Source: Candidatus Iainarchaeum sp.
GTDB taxonomy: Archaea; Iainarchaeota; Iainarchaeia; Iainarchaeales; JAAZKV01
Length of the DNA: 9,483 nucleotides
Direction of reading: 5' to 3'
Assembly (NCBI GenBank): GCA_026397035.1
Contig: JAPLVQ010000141.1
Span: 12,135 to 21,617 of the forward strand
Shown: piece after piece, positions 1 to 5,707 of the stretch
Position numbering within the stretch: position 1 is the stretch's first letter
Layout of the letters: every line of letters starts with the position of its first letter
The notes under the pieces: model-generated
Told to the model about the DNA's origin: nothing
Databases searched by the model: none
The model's input: the letters and a program-made list of their open reading frames with translations, nothing else
Translations under genes and position numbers: made by a program

Positions 1-966
1 CAATAATCCTATTGCTGAATGATGATAACGCATTGGTACAGCAATAGAAATTGTGGGTATACAACCTTTTGCTAGTTGAATAATTGATGCGTCGCTTGTT
101 CCACCAACGGATATTCTCCATTGAACACTTTCAGGGTTTCTTATTTGTCTTAGCTTCTTTATTAGCCAAGGTAGCATGATATACCCTCGGGTCAATCCGT
201 CAGCACCATCAGCTATTGTAACAACAGGTCCTTTGCCAATACTTATTGGAATTGGTTTTCCATAAAGGTTTGGGGTATCTGAAGTGGAAGTTATTTCAAT
301 TTCGATTACCAGTTTTGGCGATAAAAATTGAATAGCAGTTTGGGCTCCTTTAAGACCAACTTCTTCTTGAGTTGTAAACAAAACACCAATATTTTTATTT
401 TTAGATAACTTTTTTACTACTTGTAATGCTACAAAGCAACCTGCTCTGTCATCAAATGCTTTTCCAAAAAATGTTCCTCCAGAACAAGTAATTTGTTGGT
501 TAAATGACACTATTGTTCCGGGAAATATTTCCAAGGCTATTAATTCTTTTTTGTCTAGTCCTGTGTCAATGTAAAGATCAGAGTTTTTGAGAACTCGCTC
601 TTTGAGTTTTTCTCTTGTTAAGTCAGAATCCATCTTCCATTGGATTACGCCGATTATGTCTTTCTTTCCGTGAATTAAAACTTTTTGACCGAGTAAATAC
701 TGGTCTAAGATTCCACCGAGTTTTTCAAATTCTATGAATCCAGTTTCTGTAATATTTTTAACTATTAATCCGACTTCATCCATGTGTGCAACTAGCAAGA
801 TTTCTGGGTTTTTTATTGATTTACCAATAAGGTTTCCCATTTTGTCTATTTGAATAGAACTCATTATTTTAGATAATTCTTTTTTTAGTAATTTAGCTAC
901 ATTTTCTTCGTTTGTTGAAACGCCAGGAATATTGCATAGTTCTTCAAATAGTTTTGCAGCTTCCAT
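1..966 (-). CDS. M42 family metallo-aminopeptidase (C-terminus cut by window edge)
   Basis: Likely a cytosolic dinuclear-metal aminopeptidase of the M42 family (glutamyl aminopeptidase / TET / FrvX-like), which removes N-terminal residues from peptides. The frame is open from the ATG at 966 to the window edge, giving 322 residues, close to the family's usual 330-360, so only a short C-terminus is missing. Family landmarks appear in order: HMDE (H61, D63, E64), GKAFDDRAG (D172, D173), TTQEEVG (E201, E202), a segment EIEITSTSDTP, an ADGADG loop, a GGTSDA stretch and RYHHSA (H315/H316, candidate last metal ligand). The fourth ligand, normally Asp just before the variable D-T-P stretch, seems to be Glu (E224), a conservative change. 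It is the last visible gene of the minus-strand operon, starting 9 bases after the stop of the 201-aa gene. Given the peptide-modification operon next door it could trim peptides, but M42 enzymes are common housekeeping proteins in archaea, so this role is inference. Confidence 0.93.
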   Translation of the reverse strand, partial: MEAAKLFEELCNIPGVSTNEENVAKLLKKELSKIMSSIQIDKMGNLIGKSIKNPEILLVAHMDEVGLIVKNITETGFIEFEKLGGILDQYLLGQKVLIHGKKDIIGVIQWKMDSDLTREKLKERVLKNSDLYIDTGLDKKELIALEIFPGTIVSFNQQITCSGGTFFGKAFDDRAGCFVALQVVKKLSKNKNIGVLFTTQEEVGLKGAQTAIQFLSPKLVIEIEITSTSDTPNLYGKPIPISIGKGPVVTIADGADGLTRGYIMLPWLIKKLRQIRNPESVQWRISVGGTSDASIIQLAKGCIPTISIAVPMRYHHSAIGLL

Positions 967-975
967 AAATATATC

Positions 976-1581
976 TCATTTAGTCGGTTTTATTAAATCA
1001 CTTGTCGTAATCAACTCAAGCAAGTCATTGTACGTTTTATTACCTTGCCTAGAAAACGCAAGAATTATCTTTTTGCTGTTCTTTATCAAGTATATCTTGT
1101 CTAAAAGTTGAATTATTAATTCACATGAGTTATTGTCAATCTTGTTAAGGATGGTATTTAGCCCGTATTGCTTTTTTCCAAATAAATCCAAAATAACTTT
1201 ATCCGCGGCATAATAAGTTAATACATAGTTAAGCAGCTTGAATTGTGGTTTTGAGTTAAATCCCCTGCAAGTTGTACATTTTTTATTGCATGACTGAAAA
1301 AACAGCAGTTTTTGCGCACCCATGGATAAGCTTTCTGTAAGAGCATAAGTTTCAAATGTATCAAATTCATTTTTGTTTAATTTTAAAGAATTAAATTCTA
1401 GTTTAAGCTTTTTTGGACAGTATTCTATAATTATTTCTTTTCCGCAAATCGATTTATCCCGCGTTCCAAATTTCCCTTTTGTATTAACTCTTAATACGGG
1501 CACAAGGGTTGTTTTTAGATTATAAAAATCAACAAGCACTTCCCAGATAGCATTTACTTTGTCTCGTATGATTATAGTCAT
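976..1581 (-). CDS. Hypothetical 201-aa protein with a CX3CX2C cysteine cluster
   Basis: I do not recognise the family. The 201-residue protein has no signal peptide or clear membrane segment and looks mixed alpha/beta. Its most notable feature is a cluster C98-N-K-K-C102-T-T-C105, which has the CX3CX2C spacing of a radical SAM iron-sulfur site; two more cysteines sit upstream (C46, C55). The chain is too short for a full radical SAM barrel and no GGE-type motif follows, so a zinc or Fe-S site of another kind is as likely. The ATG at 1581 lies 13 bases after the stop of the SerRS2-like gene, and the gene ends 9 bases before the M42 start, so all are probably co-transcribed. A weak AGGGG sits upstream of the start, overlapping the preceding stop codon. 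Position between an amino-acid-activating-type enzyme and a peptidase suggests a shared pathway, but no function can be assigned. The coding call itself is fairly safe because of length, spacing and operon fit. Confidence 0.78.
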   Translation of the reverse strand: MTIIIRDKVNAIWEVLVDFYNLKTTLVPVLRVNTKGKFGTRDKSICGKEIIIEYCPKKLKLEFNSLKLNKNEFDTFETYALTESLSMGAQKLLFFQSCNKKCTTCRGFNSKPQFKLLNYVLTYYAADKVILDLFGKKQYGLNTILNKIDNNSCELIIQLLDKIYLIKNSKKIILAFSRQGNKTYNDLLELITTSDLIKPTK

Positions 1582-1594
1582 TTAAACAAAACCC

Positions 1595-2503
1595 CTATTG
1601 CAACGCTTTTGGCCAGTCTTTTTCATTAAACCCATGTTGGGCAAGGAATGCAGCACACCATAGGTTTAATCCAAATCCTGCACAGCCAGTCCATAATTGT
1701 TTTCCTTTGCTTTCCTTAATGTTGAAAGTATTAGTGAAATGTGGTCCGTGTGAATTAATTGAAACTAGTTCAAATCGTTGTTCATTAATTAAATTATTTG
1801 CAGTGCGCTCTTTGGGTGTGCCTGATTTTATGCGGTATTTGGATATTTTTGGGTAAGAATTATCTTTTTGTTTTCCAATTAAATAAAACGGGTTTCCATT
1901 CGCTTCCACTGTCCAATCCATCTCAAATACTTTGTCCAAGACATTCAAACTTTTTTTAAGTAATTGTTGTCTTACATCTTCTACTTGTTTTGGTGTTCCA
2001 AGGTAGGTAAGTTCAATTTTTAGAAATTCTTTTGATCGATGAATTGATTCTGGAGTGTTGTTTTGATTTTCTTTCCTATAAGTGTACCCGCTTCGATCAA
2101 GCATTAATTGTGGTAACTGATTTGCATTTAATATTTTATTTGCATTAAACCAATAAACTGGCTCGCATTGTGCTGGGGCTAAAACATATTCAGGTTTTGT
2201 TCCATTATCACCAACATAGTATACTGTGTGTCCTAATGGTTCAAGGTAGCCCATTTTTTCCATAATTTCAATCGGAATGAGTTTTGGGAATAAATATTCA
2301 GTGAATCCCAGTTTTATTGCAACTTTTTTTATTAAAATGTTTTCAATCTTTCTTGCTAAGCTTGTATAATTGTTATCATAAAAGTATTGTCCTTTTGAGA
2401 ACTCTTTTATCCATCCAGACTTTTTTGCTTGTTCAAAGACATTTCCATTAAATTTTCGCTTTTGTTCTTTACTTTGTTTCAGGATTACTTTTTCTTCAGT
2501 CAT
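1595..2503 (-). CDS. Stand-alone type-2 (methanogen-type) SerRS-like catalytic domain; possible amino acid ligase
   Basis: Class II aminoacyl-tRNA synthetase catalytic core of the methanogen-type seryl-tRNA synthetase lineage, which activates an amino acid with ATP. Numbered from the ATG at 2503 (302 aa): motif 1 around LGFTEYLFPKLIP; AQCEP with C113; motif 2 from RSGYTYRKE (R143) to FLKIE (E164) and LGTPKQV; motif 3 region TGCAGFGLNLW with C274; then AQHGF and DWP. C113, E164 and C274 match the three zinc ligands of methanogen-type SerRS. Two things are odd. The large N-terminal tRNA-binding domain of true type-2 SerRS (about 500 aa) is absent, as in the bacterial amino acid:carrier protein ligases related to SerRS. 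The motif 3 arginine is replaced by leucine (L281, codon CTA; CGA would be Arg). No carrier protein is visible. A GTG at 2512 would overlap the upstream stop; I prefer the ATG at 2503 because GTGAT precedes it at about 4 bases. Likely translationally coupled to the nucleotidyltransferase. It is unlikely to be the cell's housekeeping SerRS. Confidence 0.9.
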   Translation of the reverse strand: MTEEKVILKQSKEQKRKFNGNVFEQAKKSGWIKEFSKGQYFYDNNYTSLARKIENILIKKVAIKLGFTEYLFPKLIPIEIMEKMGYLEPLGHTVYYVGDNGTKPEYVLAPAQCEPVYWFNANKILNANQLPQLMLDRSGYTYRKENQNNTPESIHRSKEFLKIELTYLGTPKQVEDVRQQLLKKSLNVLDKVFEMDWTVEANGNPFYLIGKQKDNSYPKISKYRIKSGTPKERTANNLINEQRFELVSINSHGPHFTNTFNIKESKGKQLWTGCAGFGLNLWCAAFLAQHGFNEKDWPKALQ

Positions 2504-2508
2504 AATTA

Positions 2509-3183
2509 TCACTCAAAAAAATTTGGCGCCTTTGTTTGCGCTTTTTCTAATTCAATTGGCGTGTTTATACTAAAAAACTTTTTATTAGTTAGTAAATACT
2601 TAACTACGTGCCCATTATTACTCAAACAGTCTGAAATTAGGGTTGTAGCTCCATCAGTGTCTTTGTTAATAATGTCTTGCAAATCCAAAAAAGGTTTGTT
2701 ATCATAAATTGATGCTGTGCGAAATAAATCTTTGTTCTGTTTAATTGTTTCTTTAAATTCTGTGTATGACAGTATCTGCTGGGCTTTGTAGGATTTCTCT
2801 GAATAATGGTGTAAAGCAGAGCAGTTTATATTTTTGAAATGCAAGTGTGTTTCAATAATTGTGTTTGCTTGCTGAATAACATCAGAAGGCACACATACAA
2901 ATGGAGCATTGATTATGTTTGCAGATTGAAGTATTGCATATGCTATTGATCCTTTAGTTTCAATTATTGACACATTTTTGTTTTTTAAGTATTCTTTTAA
3001 TTTGTTTTTTTCATTATTTACAGAGACAAAAATATCCTTAATTTTGGCTTCATTTAAATAATTAATTACATAATCAATCAAGGCTTGATTTCCAATTTTA
3101 ATTAAAGGTTTTGGCGTAACTGCTGTGTAATGCCCTAATCTACTGCCTTTTCCTCCGGCCATAATAAGTGCTTTGATAGTCAT
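2509..3183 (-). CDS. Nucleotidyltransferase (NTP_transferase / MobA-like fold)
   Basis: Transfers a nucleotidyl group from an NTP to a phosphorylated acceptor. The N-terminus ALIMAGGKGSRLG (about residues 5-17) is the nucleotide-binding signature, followed by TPKPLIKIG and LIDYVINYL as in sugar-phosphate nucleotidyltransferases. VPSDV (around residue 120) is in place of the usual metal-binding Asp strand, and FSINTPIELEKAQ near the C-terminus matches the conserved I-N-T-P-x-x-L-x-x-A ending. At 224 aa it is a minimal domain without the C-terminal beta-helix of larger pyrophosphorylases. The overall pattern also recalls archaeal CobY (adenosylcobinamide-phosphate guanylyltransferase), which would be notable beside a cobalamin-type radical SAM enzyme, but I cannot separate CobY from a sugar-phosphate enzyme by eye. 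It is the first gene of the minus-strand operon; its stop lies just upstream of the SerRS2-like ATG and overlaps that gene's alternative GTG. No Shine-Dalgarno precedes the ATG at 3183, as expected for a leaderless or short-leader first gene. Confidence 0.88.
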   Translation of the reverse strand: MTIKALIMAGGKGSRLGHYTAVTPKPLIKIGNQALIDYVINYLNEAKIKDIFVSVNNEKNKLKEYLKNKNVSIIETKGSIAYAILQSANIINAPFVCVPSDVIQQANTIIETHLHFKNINCSALHHYSEKSYKAQQILSYTEFKETIKQNKDLFRTASIYDNKPFLDLQDIINKDTDGATTLISDCLSNNGHVVKYLLTNKKFFSINTPIELEKAQTKAPNFFE

Positions 3184-3277
3184 AAGTACATATTTTATCG
3201 TTTTCCAAACAGAATAAAAACTAAATCCTTACTATAAGAAAAAATAAACAATTTGGTTGGTTAAGAATTAACGATAT

Positions 3278-3290
3278 GCTTATTAACATA
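3278..3290 (+). promoter_or_regulatory. Candidate TATA box for the peptide/radical SAM operon
   Basis: GCTTATTAACATA is TATA-like. With archaeal spacing of about 25 bases, transcription would start near 3308-3312, leaving a short leader that just includes the GGAGGG at 3317. The nearer TTAAATATA (3302-3310) would put the start inside the coding region, so it is less likely. This is a weak call in such AT-rich DNA. Confidence 0.3.
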
Positions 3291-3316
3291 GCCAAATGAA
3301 GTTAAATATAGCAGAT

Positions 3317-3322
3317 GGAGGG
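3317..3322 (+). promoter_or_regulatory. Strong Shine-Dalgarno of the small peptide gene
   Basis: GGAGGG lies 5 bases before the ATG at 3328. It is the clearest ribosome binding site in the window and the main reason for calling the short frame a real gene. Neighbouring genes have only partial sites or none, so this peptide may be translated at a higher rate than its maturase. Confidence 0.75.
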
Positions 3323-3327
3323 ATAAT

Positions 3328-3447
3328 ATGAAAACATACGAAAAAGCAAAATTAACTGCATTTCCAACATTCAATGTACCCATGTGTAGCGAAACTTCAC
3401 TAATGCCAGGGGCATCATTTTGTGCAGAATTACCTAAAAGAAAGTAA
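3328..3447 (+). CDS. Putative RiPP/cofactor precursor peptide, 39 aa
   Basis: This is probably the substrate peptide of the adjacent radical SAM maturase. It has 39 residues, beginning MKTYEKAKLTAF. The N-terminal part (about 1-18) would be the leader; Y4-x-x-A-x-L9 loosely resembles the YxxPxL recognition pattern bound by PqqD-like RRE domains in other RiPP systems. The C-terminal part holds two cysteines, C20 and C32, in MCSETSLMPGASFCAE, followed by a basic tail PKRK. Eleven residues lie between the cysteines, a plausible span for a thioether or other cross-link. Evidence for coding: a strong GGAGGG 5 bases upstream, an ATG, a clean stop, and only 23 bases before a PqqD-radical SAM fusion. 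Tyrosine occurs only in the putative leader, so PQQ-like Glu-Tyr chemistry is unlikely. A small hairpin (ATGCC/GGCAT, 3403-3415) lies within the gene. I recognise no known precursor family; the assignment rests on context. Confidence 0.75.
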   Translation: MKTYEKAKLTAFPTFNVPMCSETSLMPGASFCAELPKRK

Positions 3448-3470
3448 AAAAAAGCCAAAGGCAGACTGTT

Positions 3471-4835
3471 ATGAAACCATTTCTCGGGCAGGGCTTGATT
3501 TTGCGCGACGAGAAATTCGGTTGTATTGTACATGATACAAATAAGGGTCTGCTTTATGTATTAAATCAAACAGGCAAAGACATTCTGAGTCTATGCAATG
3601 GTAAGAACACTACAAATGAAATTTTAGGTAAAATGAAGTCAATGTATTCATGTAATAATGAGGCTATTGAGGACTTGAAATCTTTTATTCAAGGGATTAT
3701 TGATAATGAAATAGTTAGCATAACTGTGTCGCAAAAAAACATTCAAGCTTCGCATGTTGCAGGAATTGGGCTTAATGTTTTTGAAAGTTTTGAATCCAAC
3801 CCTCTCGCGCACACTACCCTATCCGCACCAATAATAATATACTGGGAAGTAACTGGACAATGTAATCTAAACTGTGTGCATTGTTATAACAACTCCTCAG
3901 CAGAATTAAGAAAAGCTGAGCTTAGCACACAAAAAGTAAAAAAAATAATTGATGATTTAGCAAAACAAAAAGTATTGTGGTTGGCTATTACTGGCGGAGA
4001 AGCACTTTTGAGAAAAGATATTTTTGAAATATTGAATTATGCGACTTCTAAAAATATTTGTCTAATGCTTTCTACAAATGGAACCAACATGACTAAAGAA
4101 AAAGCACATGCACTCAAAAAAGCGGGTGTGCAAAGCATACAAGTAAGCATTGATGGACTAAAGGTTATACATGATAAATTTAGAGGTCAGAAAGGCACTT
4201 TTTCAAAAGCAGTAAAAGCAGTAAAACTGCTTGTGGAACAAAAAATACCTGATGTAACAGTTTCCTCGGTAGCGACTAAAATTAACCTTGAGGAAATACC
4301 TAAAGTTATTGACTTAGCAATATCCTTGAAAGCAACGCGGTATAGAATAATAACTTTAATGCCTGCCGGCAGAGCCCAAGCAAACATGAATCGTTTGTGG
4401 TTAACAACTAAAGAAAAACTTAAATTGAGACGCATACTACAGCAAAAATCAAAAGAATACACTGGTAAGATGGTGATTAGCCAAGAAGAAGGTTCATTTA
4501 ATTTACTGAATGAAAATTTGCACAAAAACCCGATTCCGTTAGGCTGTGCAGCAGGAAGATCAATTTGCAAAATCAGCCCAGAAGGAGATGTATACCCTTG
4601 TTCTTATTTTACAGACAAAAATACAATCGCGGGCAATTTAATGAAGAATAGCTTTTGGGAGATATGGAATAAGTCCAAAATGTTCAAGACTTTAAGAACT
4701 ATTGATCATATTGAAGGTACTTGTGCGATATGTAAAAACCTAAAATATTGTGGGGGAGGCTGTAGAGCTGCAGCGTATAATTATTCCCACAACATTTATG
4801 CAGAAAGTCCTGAATGTTTAATGGTGTCTAAATGA
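3471..4835 (+). CDS. Radical SAM/SPASM peptide maturase with N-terminal PqqD-like (RRE) domain
   Basis: Predicted to bind the upstream peptide and modify it by radical chemistry. Residues about 1-85 form a PqqD-like peptide-recognition domain (GLLYVLNQTGKDILSL, then NTTNEIL). The radical SAM core starts near 120, with C131-NLN-C135-VH-C138 binding the SAM [4Fe-4S] cluster, TGGEALLRKD (174-183) as the GGE motif, and STNGT and VSIDG strands. The C-terminal SPASM domain binds auxiliary Fe-S clusters: C359, C366, C377 (SPEGDVYPC), then C418, C421, C427, C431 (CxxCxxxxxCGGGC) and C449. All expected cysteines are present, so it looks active. At 454 aa it is full length for a PqqD+SAM+SPASM fusion. 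Family members make C-C, thioether or decarboxylation changes in PQQ, mycofactocin and sactipeptide-type pathways; which one applies here cannot be read from sequence. AAAGG about 9 bases upstream is a modest ribosome site. It follows the peptide gene by 23 bases and overlaps the next start by ATGA. Confidence 0.95.
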   Translation: MKPFLGQGLILRDEKFGCIVHDTNKGLLYVLNQTGKDILSLCNGKNTTNEILGKMKSMYSCNNEAIEDLKSFIQGIIDNEIVSITVSQKNIQASHVAGIGLNVFESFESNPLAHTTLSAPIIIYWEVTGQCNLNCVHCYNNSSAELRKAELSTQKVKKIIDDLAKQKVLWLAITGGEALLRKDIFEILNYATSKNICLMLSTNGTNMTKEKAHALKKAGVQSIQVSIDGLKVIHDKFRGQKGTFSKAVKAVKLLVEQKIPDVTVSSVATKINLEEIPKVIDLAISLKATRYRIITLMPAGRAQANMNRLWLTTKEKLKLRRILQQKSKEYTGKMVISQEEGSFNLLNENLHKNPIPLGCAAGRSICKISPEGDVYPCSYFTDKNTIAGNLMKNSFWEIWNKSKMFKTLRTIDHIEGTCAICKNLKYCGGGCRAAAYNYSHNIYAESPECLMVSK

Positions 4836-5701
4836 AATATGAATTAACCAAAATCGAAGGGCAAAAAAAAGCAAAAGCTTATTTAAAATTGTCCAAACAA
4901 TATAAAAAAAAGTACAATCACGCAAAGAAAAAAAATGATTTAATTTCAAGTTTAGTCAATCAAGGCTTTTTTTATCATTCTAAAGCAATACTTGCGGGCG
5001 CGTCATATAAACATAAGCTCAAGTATTATCTTCGCGCTGCCGAAACATTTGAAACCCTGAATAAAACAAGTCCATCAAGCTTATTCAAAGCATATAAAAA
5101 TGAATACTTGGGCTATGCAAGTGTTGTTAGTGCGGGGACGTCTTCAAACAATATGGATAAATCAAATAAATATCGAACTGCATCAATGCATTTCGCAAAA
5201 GCCTCAAAACTATTTAAAAAAGAGAATAAAATTGAAGATTCAGCTTTATGTAAGGGCTGGAATTACTTAACTCAAAGCTGTGTGCATGACTCTAAAGCAG
5301 CGTCCGAATCTGAATTAATAAAAAGAATCAAACTTTACAAAAATGCTCTGAAAGAAGCATTGGCAGCCAACAAAATATTTAATCAGCTTAAAATAAATAA
5401 ATTAAAGAAACGAACAAAAAGTATAGAATTTTCTTCAAAAGCATGGATTCTTGCATTAAAAAAACAAGAATTTAAAAAAGCCGCTATTTTGTTTAGCAAA
5501 GCAGCAACACAAATAAAGGGGATTAATGAATGGCGCACTCTGCACATTTTCTGCACAGGTTTAGAAAGATTGTTTAAAGGCATGTCTACAGAAAACAGCT
5601 TTCATGCGAAAACCGCTTTGCTAGAAGCTGAGAAATTGTTTAGAGACGTTAATTGTATTGAACTTGCAACATATTCATCTAACTTTGCAAAAACAAGGTG
5701 A
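4832..5701 (+). CDS. All-helical TPR-like repeat protein, 289 aa
   Basis: No enzyme motif is visible. The protein is lysine- and alanine-rich, lacks a signal peptide or membrane span, and consists of repeated amphipathic helices with TPR-like spacing, for example YLRAAETFETL (about 66-76), ASMHFAKASKLFKKE (about 117-131), NALKEALAANKIF (about 171-183) and FKKAAILFSKAATQI (about 213-227). Such arrays usually bind proteins or peptides. Its ATG overlaps the stop of the radical SAM/SPASM gene (ATGA), which implies translational coupling, and the cobalamin-type radical SAM gene follows after 6 bases. I infer a scaffold or peptide-chaperone role joining the two radical SAM enzymes and the precursor. 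Exact repeat number and family need profile searches; it could also be a regulator or a helical protein unrelated to TPRs. Confidence 0.8.
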   Translation: MKYELTKIEGQKKAKAYLKLSKQYKKKYNHAKKKNDLISSLVNQGFFYHSKAILAGASYKHKLKYYLRAAETFETLNKTSPSSLFKAYKNEYLGYASVVSAGTSSNNMDKSNKYRTASMHFAKASKLFKKENKIEDSALCKGWNYLTQSCVHDSKAASESELIKRIKLYKNALKEALAANKIFNQLKINKLKKRTKSIEFSSKAWILALKKQEFKKAAILFSKAATQIKGINEWRTLHIFCTGLERLFKGMSTENSFHAKTALLEAEKLFRDVNCIELATYSSNFAKTR

Positions 5702-5707
5702 AATTAA

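Larger units (their letters stand above)
3184..3327. promoter_or_regulatory. Divergent intergenic region between the two operons
   Basis: This 144-base AT-rich gap separates a minus-strand gene starting at 3183 from a plus-strand peptide gene starting at 3328, so both operons must be transcribed outward from it. On the minus strand, TTATAG-like (about 3231-3238) and TTTTTATTC (3212-3220) are weak TATA candidates. On the plus strand, the best-placed candidate is annotated separately. I see no convincing operator palindrome or riboswitch. A shared control region would support common regulation of the two operons, but this is inferred from the arrangement. Confidence 0.5.

Noticed and set aside
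1595..2503. Housekeeping seryl-tRNA synthetase
   Set aside because: The tRNA-binding N-terminal domain is missing and the motif 3 arginine is Leu, so it is unlikely to charge tRNA as the main enzyme.
2429..2707. Plus-strand 92-codon frame opposite the SerRS2-like and nucleotidyltransferase genes
   Set aside because: It is antisense to two genes with clear motifs, and its Phe/Ser-rich composition is typical of a shadow frame.
3296..3331. Eleven-codon ORF (MKLNIADGGII) whose TGA overlaps the ATG of the peptide gene
   Set aside because: It uses the peptide's own Shine-Dalgarno as codons, has none itself, and the likely transcript start (about 3310) lies inside it; overlap is probably chance.
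3403..3415. ATGCC-AGG-GGCAT hairpin inside the peptide gene as an attenuator or processing site
   Set aside because: Only five base pairs; no T tract follows and the stem is explained by coding sequence.
3261..3533. 90-codon minus-strand frame across the peptide gene and the maturase start
   Set aside because: It lies opposite a better supported gene pair, has no ribosome site and no family likeness, and would fill most of the divergent control region.
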